NCBI RefSeq assembly: GCF_022179305.1 | Contig: NZ_BPQP01000038.1 | Location: 24,902-88,901, forward strand | Source: Methylobacterium iners | GTDB taxonomy: Bacteria; Pseudomonadota; Alphaproteobacteria; Rhizobiales; Beijerinckiaceae | Length of the DNA stretch: 64,000 nucleotides | Direction of reading: 5' to 3' | Shown here: positions 58,095 to 64,000 of the stretch, one piece after another | Position numbering within the stretch: the stretch's first letter is position 1 | How the letters are laid out: the number at the start of each line of letters is the position of its first letter | The notes under the pieces: model-generated | Told to the model about the DNA's origin: nothing | Databases searched by the model: none | What the model saw: only the letters and a program-made list of their open reading frames with translations | Position numbers and translations under genes: made by a program

Positions 58095-58722
58095 ACTTGA
58101 CCAGCTCTTCGCATACATCGACGACGCGGTCGTAGAGCGCTCCCGGCTTCATCCGGTCGTCCTCGCCGAATTGCGTGAAGGCCATCGGCACCGAGGATTG
58201 GTTCGGGATAGTGATCATCCGCATCCAGCGCCCGAGCACGCGGAGCGCATTCACCGCGTTGAAGCTCTGCGATCCGCCCGAGACCTGCATCACGGCGAGC
58301 GTGCGCCCCTGCGTCGGCCGCACAGAGCCCTCGCTGAGGGGCAGCCAGTCGATCTGGCTCTTCATGACGCCGGTGAGCGTCCCATGCCGCTCCGGGCTGA
58401 CCCAGACCTGGCCCTCCGACCAGAGGGAGAGAGCGCGCAATTCCTGCACCTTGGGGTGGTCCGCCGTCGAATCGTCGGGCAGCGGCAAGCCGCGGGCGTC
58501 GTAGATGCGGACCTCGCCGCCCATGCGCTCGAGGAGTCGCGCCGCCTCGTGGGCGAGCAGCCGGCTGAACGAGCGCTCGCGCAGCGACCCGTAGAGGATG
58601 AGAAAGCGCGGCGGGTGCGCGAAGGGTGCCCGCACCCCCAATGCATCGGCGGTCGGCGCTTGGAACAGGTCCTCGATAAGGTTCGGCAAACCGTCGGAAG
58701 GGCTGGGTTTCGGCTTGTCCAA
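58009..58722 (-). CDS. arsH: Arsenical resistance protein ArsH (NADPH-dependent FMN reductase)
   Basis: A 237-residue flavoprotein. FMN site [23 protein letters not shown], then [23 protein letters not shown] and [25 protein letters not shown], all ArsH signatures. ArsH oxidises trivalent organoarsenicals and reduces quinones. It starts at TTG, nine bases after GAGGAA; no in-frame ATG is available. It is divergent from arsR, with a 50-base shared control region. Confidence 0.93.
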   Translation of the reverse strand: MDKPKPSPSDGLPNLIEDLFQAPTADALGVRAPFAHPPRFLILYGSLRERSFSRLLAHEAARLLERMGGEVRIYDARGLPLPDDSTADHPKVQELRALSLWSEGQVWVSPERHGTLTGVMKSQIDWLPLSEGSVRPTQGRTLAVMQVSGGSQSFNAVNALRVLGRWMRMITIPNQSSVPMAFTQFGEDDRMKPGALYDRVVDVCEELVKFTLLTRERADYLVDRYSERKQTAPELAR

Positions 58723-58732
58723 GGCTTCGCTT

Positions 58733-58769
58733 TCCTCTATGCGTCGATAGCACTGGACATATAGAAGCA
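58733..58769. promoter_or_regulatory. Probable ArsR operator/promoter region between arsH and arsR
   Basis: The 50-base divergent intergenic region holds A/T-rich dyads: CTAT-gcgtcg-ATAG at 58737-58750 and a second ATATAG at 58759-58764. ArsR-family repressors bind such imperfect inverted repeats and would control both arsH and arsRCB. No single site is certain. Confidence 0.45.
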
Positions 58770-58772
58770 GTG

Positions 58773-59135
58773 ATGGATCAGCAGCAAGCCCTCGTCGCCT
58801 TCGCGGCCCTCGCCCAGGAGCATCGGCTCGGCATCGTCCGCAGCCTGGTGCGGGCCGGGCCGGAGGGTCTGGCCGCCGGGCTCGTGGCCGAGGCGGTCGC
58901 CTGCTCGCGCAACAACGTCTCCTTCCACCTCAAGGAGCTGGAGCGCGCGGGGCTGATCCGGTCGCGTCGGGAATCCCGCTCGATCATCTACAGTGCTGCC
59001 TACCCGGTCCTGTCCGAGCTCATCCAGTTCCTTATGAGGGATTGCTGCGAGGGGCGTCCGGAGATCTGCAACCCCGCGACGGAAGCCCTCGCCGCCTGCT
59101 GCCAACCTGCCACCCGGGAATCCGTCCATGCCTGA
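58773..59135 (+). CDS. arsR: ArsR-family arsenic-responsive repressor
   Basis: A 120-residue winged-helix repressor: [23 protein letters not shown], recognition helix [20 protein letters not shown], wing [12 protein letters not shown]. Cysteines are clustered near the C-terminus ([15 protein letters not shown]) rather than in the classical ELCVCDL alpha-3 site, as in atypical ArsRs that bind As(III) near the dimer interface. ATG preferred over a GTG one codon earlier. The coding end overlaps the remnant of a second arsC. Confidence 0.9.
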   Translation: MDQQQALVAFAALAQEHRLGIVRSLVRAGPEGLAAGLVAEAVACSRNNVSFHLKELERAGLIRSRRESRSIIYSAAYPVLSELIQFLMRDCCEGRPEICNPATEALAACCQPATRESVHA

Positions 59136-59226
59136 CAGTGTCTCCAACCTCCCGTTTCACTGCACCGGCAACATCACCCGCGCCGCCCTTGTCGGCGCGA
59201 CGGTCCCCCGGTCCGAGGTGGCGTGA
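59128..59226 (+). pseudogene. Remnant of a low-molecular-weight phosphatase-type arsenate reductase (arsC)
   Basis: A 32-residue frame starting inside the end of arsR. After [10 protein letters not shown] comes HCTGNITR, which has the C-x5-R active-site signature, in the position and context of the family's VLFLCTGNSARS. The next residues ([14 protein letters not shown]) break off where about 100 more are expected. Its stop overlaps the next arsC. Ars operons often carry this type of ArsC between arsR and the glutaredoxin-type arsC. This looks like what a deletion left behind; translation for coupling to arsC remains possible. Confidence 0.6.
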
Positions 59227-59651
59227 TGGACGTCGTGATCTACCACAACCCGGCCTGCGGCACCTCGCGCAACACCCTGGCGCTGATCCGCAACGCCGGG
59301 GTCGAGCCCCACGTCGTCGAGTACCTCAAGACGCCGCCGAGCCGCGCGCTTCTGCGCCAGCTCGCCGAGCGGGCCGGGATCACCTTGCGCGCGATCCTGC
59401 GGGAGAAGGGCACGCCCTACGCGGAGCTCGGCCTCGGCGATTCGTCGCTGACGGACGAGCAGCTGCTCGACGCCATCGAGGCGCATCCGGTCCTCATCAA
59501 TCGCCCGTTGGTCGTGAGCCCGAAAGGGGTCCGCCTGTGCCGCCCGTCCGAGGCGGTCCTCGACCTCCTGCCCGAGCAGCGGGGCGCGTTCGTGAAGGAG
59601 GACGGCGAGCGCGTCGTCGACGAGCAGGGGCGACGCATCGCCTCCGCCTGA
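59226..59651 (+). CDS. arsC: Arsenate reductase, glutaredoxin-dependent
   Basis: A 141-residue ArsC of the Spx/ArsC fold. Catalytic Cys in [16 protein letters not shown], plus the three-Arg set in the EYLKTPPSR stretch, in [13 protein letters not shown] and in [22 protein letters not shown]. It reduces arsenate to arsenite using glutathione and glutaredoxin, for export by ArsB. ATG used; GTG lies one codon upstream. Its start overlaps the stop of the arsC remnant. Confidence 0.94.
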   Translation: MDVVIYHNPACGTSRNTLALIRNAGVEPHVVEYLKTPPSRALLRQLAERAGITLRAILREKGTPYAELGLGDSSLTDEQLLDAIEAHPVLINRPLVVSPKGVRLCRPSEAVLDLLPEQRGAFVKEDGERVVDEQGRRIASA

Positions 59652-59686
59652 CCCCACCCGATCCTCCCCGAGAAGAAACGGCCCCG

Positions 59687-60985
59687 ATGCTCGCGCTCGC
59701 GATCTTCATCGTCACCCTCGTGTTCGTCATCTGGCAGCCAGGGGGCTTCGGGATCGGATGGAGCGCCCTGATCGGGGCCGGCGCGGCCCTCGCGACGGGC
59801 GTGATCACGCCCGGCGACGTCCCGGTCGTCTGGCACATCGTCTGGGACGCGACCTTCACCTTCGTCGCCCTGATCATCATCTCGCTCCTGCTCGACGAGG
59901 CGGGGTTCTTCCACTGGGCGGCCCTGCACATCGCCCGCTGGGGCGGCGGGCGGGGGCGCCTCCTGTTCCCCCTGGTCATCCTGCTGGGCGCGGCCATCGC
60001 GGCGGTCTTCGCCAATGACGGCGCGGCGCTGCTGCTGACGCCCATCGTGCTCGCCATCCTGCTCCGGCTCGACTTCAAGCCGGCGGGGGCGCTCGCCTTC
60101 ATCGTCGCCTGCGGGTTCGTGGCGGATTCGACCAGCCTGCCGCTGGTGATCTCGAACCTCGTCAACATCGTCAGCGCCAACTTCTTCGGGATCAGCTTCA
60201 GCCGCTACGCCGCCGTGATGGTGCCGGTGAACCTCGTCTCGCTCGCCGCCACCCTGGCGGTGCTCTGGCTGTTCTACCGGCGCGATCTGCCGGCGACCTA
60301 CGCCGTCGGCGAGCTCGAGCCGCCGCGCGATGCGATCCGCGATCCCGCGGTGTTCCGGGCGGCGTTCCCGCTGCTCGGCGTGCTGCTCGTCGCCTACTTC
60401 ATCACTGCGCCGTTCGGCGTGCCGGTCTCGGTCGTCACCTGCATCGGCGCGGCGATCCTGCTGGGCCTCGCCCTGCGCGGGCGGGTCATCCCGATCCGCA
60501 AGGTGCTCGCCGGCGCGCCCTGGCAGATCGTGCTGTTCAGCCTCGGCATGTACCTCGTCGTCTACGGCCTGCGGAACGCCGGCCTGGCCGACGAGCTGGC
60601 GAAGGGCCTGACCTGGCTCGCCGGGCAAGGCCCCCTCGCGGCCACGATCGGCACCGGCTTTGCCGCGGCCCTTCTCTCGTCGGTCATGAACAACCTGCCG
60701 AGCGTGCTGATCGGCGCGCTCTCGATCCAGCAGGCCCCGGACCTGTCGCCGCTCATGCGCGAGCTGATGGTCTATGCCAACGTCATCGGCTGCGATCTCG
60801 GGCCGAAGTTCACGCCCATCGGCAGCCTGGCGACGCTGCTCTGGCTGCACGTGCTGGCGAGCGGGGGGCAGCGGATCACCTGGGGTCAGTACATGCGGGT
60901 GGGTCTGGTCATCACCCCGCCCGTGCTCTTGGTCACGCTCGCCGCGCTGGCGTTCTGGCTGCCGCTGCTCGGGCCGACGGGCTAG
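59687..60985 (+). CDS. arsB: Arsenite efflux transporter ArsB
   Basis: A 432-residue inner-membrane transporter with about twelve hydrophobic segments. Family patterns: [70 protein letters not shown] and [22 protein letters not shown]. It exports arsenite and antimonite by proton antiport. No arsA or acr3 is present, so the ArsB pump works alone. It is the last gene of the arsRCB transcript. Confidence 0.94.
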   Translation: MLALAIFIVTLVFVIWQPGGFGIGWSALIGAGAALATGVITPGDVPVVWHIVWDATFTFVALIIISLLLDEAGFFHWAALHIARWGGGRGRLLFPLVILLGAAIAAVFANDGAALLLTPIVLAILLRLDFKPAGALAFIVACGFVADSTSLPLVISNLVNIVSANFFGISFSRYAAVMVPVNLVSLAATLAVLWLFYRRDLPATYAVGELEPPRDAIRDPAVFRAAFPLLGVLLVAYFITAPFGVPVSVVTCIGAAILLGLALRGRVIPIRKVLAGAPWQIVLFSLGMYLVVYGLRNAGLADELAKGLTWLAGQGPLAATIGTGFAAALLSSVMNNLPSVLIGALSIQQAPDLSPLMRELMVYANVIGCDLGPKFTPIGSLATLLWLHVLASGGQRITWGQYMRVGLVITPPVLLVTLAALAFWLPLLGPTG

Positions 60986-61325
60986 GTTCCGGCGCAAGGC
61001 CGACCCCGTCGCGACCCTGTCGCCGCATCGGACGCGGCACGCCGGCGTCCGGCGGTCACTTCGCCTCAGGGCGGGTTCACCTATGCGAAGGCCCCCTCGC
61101 GCGAACGGGTCCACCCTGGGATCGTCGAGATCGTCTCCTCGGCACGGCCCTGCCGGTGTGTTTTCCTCCAGAGTTCAGGCCGGCAGGGCCACGGCCCGCT
61201 CGCACGCGACGGCGTGATCCGCGGCAGCATCGGGCGCGGCCCCACGACCGAACACGGCTCCGCATTGAACCATGCGTCGAGGCCGGAGGTTACGGGCTCA
61301 GAAAACAATCTCGGAAGGAACCGCC
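60986..61325. other. Intergenic region after arsB
   Basis: 340 bases without a credible gene. Besides the long hairpin listed next, I see no promoter that I would defend. A GGAAGGA Shine-Dalgarno at 61314-61320 belongs to the next gene. Confidence 0.4.
61146..61190. repeat. Long inverted repeat (11-bp stem, 23-base loop)
   Basis: GGCCCTGCCGG (61146-61156) is the exact reverse complement of CCGGCAGGGCC (61180-61190). The loop contains TTTTCCTCCAGAG. No T tract follows on either strand, so a standard terminator is doubtful. Possible roles include a factor-assisted terminator for arsRCB or an RNA stem. Confidence 0.6.
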
Positions 61326-61949
61326 ATGACGCGCCTGAACCAGCTCTGCTGTGCCGCCACCGTTGCCACCCTCGGCCTTCTTCCCATGACGGTCTCCGCG
61401 CAGGAAAACGGCCCCTGCACGGACGACATCGCCAAGCTGCGGCGCGAGCTGAGCACGCAGGTCGGGCTCGGCGCTCCGATCTCCGAGCCCGATTACGGTC
61501 AGCAGAAGGGGCCGAACGACCGGGCCGGCCAGCAAGCGGCCGCCAGCACGACGGGCAGCACGGGCAACCCCTTGAAGCCGGGCAGCTCCGAGACCGATCG
61601 CACGCAGCCGGGCGGTGCGTCGCGCGAGAGCGGCGGCTCCCCCGGAACGGTCGGCGGCGTGTCCGGCCCCACGGGCGCGACGGGGCAGGCGGATGGTGTG
61701 GCGAGCGGGCGGGTTGCGACCTCGCCTGAGGACGTGCGCCGCCAGTCCGAGAACCGGCCGACGGCAGCGGCTGCCGCCGCGCAGGGCGGCGACCCGAAGG
61801 CTTCGCCCGAGCGCTCGACCGAGGACAAGGCCTCGCAGGCCAAGATGGCTCTCCAGCGCGCGATCGACCTGAACGCCAAGGGTGACGGCGGTTGCGCGAA
61901 CGCGGTCAAGGAAGCCCGCGGACTCATGCCTCAGGGCCAGAACCGCTAA
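61326..61949 (+). CDS. Exported Gly/Ser/Ala-rich protein, hypothetical
   Basis: A 207-residue protein. Signal peptide with AxA cleavage (LPMTVSAQEN); a short N-terminal domain with one Cys (GPCTDDIAKLRRELSTQ); a long low-complexity region (about 55-165) rich in Gly, Ser, Thr and Pro; and a C-terminal helix ALQRAIDLNAKGDGGCANAVKEARGLM with a second Cys. Two cysteines at the ends could pair in the periplasm. The layout suggests a helical hairpin joined by a disordered linker. No function recognised. Confidence 0.75.
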   Translation: MTRLNQLCCAATVATLGLLPMTVSAQENGPCTDDIAKLRRELSTQVGLGAPISEPDYGQQKGPNDRAGQQAAASTTGSTGNPLKPGSSETDRTQPGGASRESGGSPGTVGGVSGPTGATGQADGVASGRVATSPEDVRRQSENRPTAAAAAAQGGDPKASPERSTEDKASQAKMALQRAIDLNAKGDGGCANAVKEARGLMPQGQNR

Positions 61950-61980
61950 GGCGCCGTTCCGGCACTCAAGGCCGAAAGGG

Positions 61981-62015
61981 AAAGGCCCCGCATCCCGATC
62001 GGATGCGGGGCCTTT
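61981..62015. terminator. Strong bidirectional intrinsic terminator
   Basis: A perfect 15-bp stem, AAAGGCCCCGCATCC (61981-61995) with GGATGCGGGGCCTTT (62001-62015), loop CGATC, then TT. A/T residues flank both ends, so it can serve the convergent genes on both sides. Confidence 0.85.
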
Positions 62016-62028
62016 TTATCGGCTGCCG

Positions 62029-62328
62029 TTAGTAGAAGAGCGGACGCGGGCCGTAGAAGCCGTAGGGCCGGTAGAACGGCCGCGGACGGTAGTAGCCGAA
62101 GCGCGGACCATAGAACCGGCGGGGCCCGTAGAAGCCGTAGGGCCGGTAGAACGGCCGCGGACGATAGTAGCCGAACCGCCGCCCGTAATAGGTGACGTTC
62201 GAGGCTGCGGCTTCGCCGGCGACCGCGTCGACCGGAGCGACAGCGAGGGGGGCAGCATTGGCAGCCGAGGCGAGACCCAGGCCGCCGGCGATGGCCGCAG
62301 CCAACGCAAGCACCTTCATGCGCGTCAT
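62029..62328 (-). CDS. Small exported Tyr/Arg/Pro-rich repeat protein
   Basis: A 99-residue protein. The signal peptide (LALAAAIAGGLGLASAANA) is followed by an Ala/Val spacer, then two nearly identical copies of GYYRPRPFYRPYGFYGPR joined by RFYGPRF. The mature tail is strongly basic and aromatic. Similar small exported proteins are common in Methylobacterium and Bradyrhizobium with no known role. GCAAAGG lies upstream of the ATG used (MTRMKV). Confidence 0.75.
   Translation of the reverse strand: MTRMKVLALAAAIAGGLGLASAANAAPLAVAPVDAVAGEAAASNVTYYGRRFGYYRPRPFYRPYGFYGPRRFYGPRFGYYRPRPFYRPYGFYGPRPLFY
62051..62175. repeat. Direct tandem repeat, 75-base period
   Basis: A 50-base sequence at 62051-62100 recurs at 62126-62175 with a single difference. 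It lies inside the gene above and encodes its repeated peptide in frame (25-residue period). Confidence 0.85.
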
Positions 62329-62464
62329 AACAAGACCTTTGCTTGGAGTTGGTGACGGGCCACCGACGTGTGCGGCACCCGACACCGCATGGATAGCCGC
62401 TGCATTCTGAATTTCAGATGAGCTTGGCTGTAACGAGCGAGAAACACTCAGCAACGGTTCAGTA

Positions 62465-63387
62465 TCATTCGTAATGCGTCGGGGTCGAACCATCCGTGCC
62501 GAGCGGCAGCGTGATCAGGCAGTGCACGCCGTCGGGCGTGAACTCGAGCCGCGTCGCAGCCTGCAGCTGATAGGGCAGGGCGCGCTCGATCAGCTCGCGC
62601 CCGAAGCCGCGCCGCGGCGGCGCTCTGCCGGCCGGCGTGATCACGCGGCTCTCCCGCTATTCCAGCTGCAGGGATGCGTCGCCGCCCTGGTGCTCGATGC
62701 GCCAAGTGATGGCGAGCCGGCCGGCCGGTTGCGACAGGGCTTGGTATTTTGAGCGCGTTGGTGGTCAGCTCGTGAAGCCCCATGGCCAGCGGCTGCACCC
62801 GGCCGCCCGGCAGCGCCACGCGGGGGCCGCTCACCGTGACGCCGTCCGAGCGCAAGGCGGCGTGCGCCCGCATCTCCGCCTGGATCAGGTCGGAGAGCTC
62901 CAGGACGAAATCCTGCCCCTGCGCCAGGAAGTTTTGCACCTGGCTGATTGCAGCGAGCCGGGCATCGAACTCGTCGCGGGCCGGGGAGGGGGCGAAGCTG
63001 CGACTGGCGACCGAGCGCCACGGCGAGCAGGTTGCGCGAGCGGTGCTGGAGCTCGCCCACCAGCACGGCCTGCTGCTCCTATAGGCGCTTCAGGTCCTCC
63101 ACGTCGGTCGTGGTGCCGAGCCATTCGAGGATGCGGCCCTGAGCGTGGCAGGGCTAGGGCGCTCCCCTTAGCGGCAGGGCGCGGGTCTGGTGCCAACGAT
63201 AAGCACCATCCGAGGCGCGCCGGACCCGGTACTCGACGTCGAGCCGACCCCGCTGCTCGACCTCCTGCCAGCCGTGCAGGGCCGCCGCCCGGTCAGAGGG
63301 ATGCAGTGCCTCGAGCCATCCCAAGCCGTGGCTCGCCTCGTGTCTCTCGCCGGTGTTATTGAGCCCTTGCTGGAACGCCCAAGTTTA
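62465..63387 (-). pseudogene. Decayed PAS-HWE histidine kinase
   Basis: Read on the minus strand with corrections, this is the C-terminal part of a PAS domain (GLGWLEALHPSDRAAALHGW, VEYRVRRASDGAYRWHQTRA, ILEWLGTTTDVEDLKRL), then an HWE kinase (LVGELQHRSRNLLAV, ALPGGRVQPLAMGLHELTTNALK, GRELIERALPYQLQAATRLE). It is broken by TAG codons at 63154-63156, 63079-63081 and 62657-62659 and by one-base insertions near 63018 and in the run at 62747-62750. The N-terminus is missing beyond about 63387. No promoter or start remains. At least five lesions make sequencing error an unlikely explanation. Confidence 0.8.
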
Positions 63388-63483
63388 AAGGCTGATGTCG
63401 CAGGCGCGCCAGACTAGTTGCGGGATCCCAAGGCGAGCTGCGGAGGCGACTAATGCTCTCGCGCAGGGAGGCTCCGAGTGCTT

Positions 63484-63756
63484 TCAATCCGTCACCATAC
63501 CGAGCTGGACTCCTCGCTCCTGCACGAGGCTGAGGAGCCGCTCCCAGACGCCGGCACGCGCCCAGCGAATGAAAATCTGGGCTGCGCGCCACCACGGACT
63601 TAGATTCTTCGGAACGGCTCGCCACTTGGCCCTGTTCTCGTGCCGGCAGAGGATCGCTGAGAGGGTGCGCCGTAGATCCTGCGGCGGCGTCTTGGCTTTT
63701 GGACCGCATGCCGCGACCAGCGGCCCCAGTTCAGACCATTGCACGTCGCTCAGCAT
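63484..63756 (-). pseudogene. Truncated IS5-family transposase (N-terminal fragment)
   Basis: A 90-residue frame with the start of an IS5-type transposase: MLSDVQWSELGPLVAACGPK, TPPQDLRRTLSAILCRHENRAKWRAVPKNL, WRAAQIFIRWARAGVWERLL, ending VQERGVQLGM followed by VTD and a stop, where intact copies run into the DDE catalytic domain. GAGGAGGAACG precedes the ATG. No catalytic residue is present, so it cannot transpose by itself. Confidence 0.8.
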
Positions 63757-63816
63757 CGTTCCTCCTCCGAGGAGACAAAATACGAACACAGCCAATCAGT
63801 TCAGACGACAGGCCCT
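63484..63816 (-). mobile_element. IS5-family insertion sequence fragment
   Basis: The transposase fragment with its upstream end. On the minus strand the element probably begins at AGGGCCTGTCGTCTGAACTG (63816-63797), which looks like an IS5-type terminal repeat, next to CTAG. The opposite end is lost. I found no second terminal repeat between 63388 and 63484. Confidence 0.6.
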
Positions 63817-64000
63817 AGAGGATCTGCACCGTAGTGCTCCAGCACCGACGCTCATTGATCCCGCCAAGGTTTAAAGTTTAGAGCTTCGTGAAATTCTTGG
63901 GCTTTGACAGCTTGGTCGGCAAAAAGTGCAAAATGGCGAGCCTTTCAGCGCCGTGTCGACCTGATCCTCGTTGTGGCTTAGCCAAGGTTCGGGCTCGTTG
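63817..64000. other. Window end, no gene seen
   Basis: Lower GC than the rest of the window; no credible open frame. It may be the flank in which the IS element was inserted. Confidence 0.4.

Noticed and set aside
63395-63874. 159-codon plus-strand open frame across the IS fragment
   Set aside because: It is the antisense shadow of the transposase and flanking DNA, with no family motif.

Overview
The window is GC-rich chromosomal DNA from an alphaproteobacterium, most likely a Methylobacterium/Methylorubrum-type member of the Hyphomicrobiales. The basis is gene content and order: gap-pgk-fba, RegAB/ActSR-type redox regulators, RcdA, a cysteine-free L31, TorF-type porin, a 6S RNA next to the 5-formyl-THF cyclo-ligase gene, zapA and DUF4164 together, and an intracellular PHA depolymerase. 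This is inference from family knowledge; no database search was possible.

Layout. 1-5 kb: the end of a membrane GGDEF protein, a DUF3597 gene and a complete NitT/TauT-type ABC importer. 5-16.3 kb: a minus-strand operon encoding a complete chemosensory array (CheW, CheR-TPR, CheW, MCP, CheA-REC, CheB). In place of a stand-alone CheY it ends in two histidine kinases that carry receiver domains. 16.3-22 kb: branched-chain amino acid synthesis (ilvI, ilvH, ilvC), preceded by a recognisable promoter, an Ile/Leu/Val leader peptide and an attenuator hairpin; a MazEF-like toxin-antitoxin pair, a GST and an unknown gene lie between ilvH and ilvC. 22-29 kb: a Baeyer-Villiger monooxygenase, SDR and esterase triad, then a PNPOx-fold protein, a UbiH-type hydroxylase and TesB. 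29-33 kb: glnK-amtB with a candidate sigma-54 promoter, a TorF porin, a possible small RNA downstream of a CtrA box, and rcdA.

33-41 kb: rpmE, an ABC exporter, a TolQ/MotA-like plus OmpA-like pair, a YmdB-type phosphoesterase, fcl with 6S RNA, an inserted DUF4160/DUF2442-HTH pair, zapA and DUF4164. 41-49.5 kb: central carbon metabolism (gap, pgk, fba), a ThiE-like protein, a Sel1-repeat protein, inositol monophosphatase, apt, and purQ/purS. 49.5-54 kb: RegA/RegB, PHA depolymerase and a YgjP-type metallopeptidase. 54-58 kb: a molybdenum hydroxylase whose iron-sulfur and molybdopterin subunits are fused. 58-61 kb: an arsenic island (arsH divergent from arsR-arsC-arsB) that contains the remnant of a second, phosphatase-type arsC. 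61-64 kb: an exported Gly/Ser-rich protein, a Tyr/Arg/Pro repeat protein, a decayed PAS-HWE histidine kinase and a truncated IS5-type transposase. This last stretch is the only clearly degraded part.

The signals most worth following up are the chemosensory operon with kinase outputs, the ilv attenuator, the CtrA box plus terminator upstream of rcdA, the arsC remnant, and the oxidoreductase-BVMO-esterase triad. Start sites were chosen by eye from Shine-Dalgarno spacing and overlaps, and several are flagged as uncertain.
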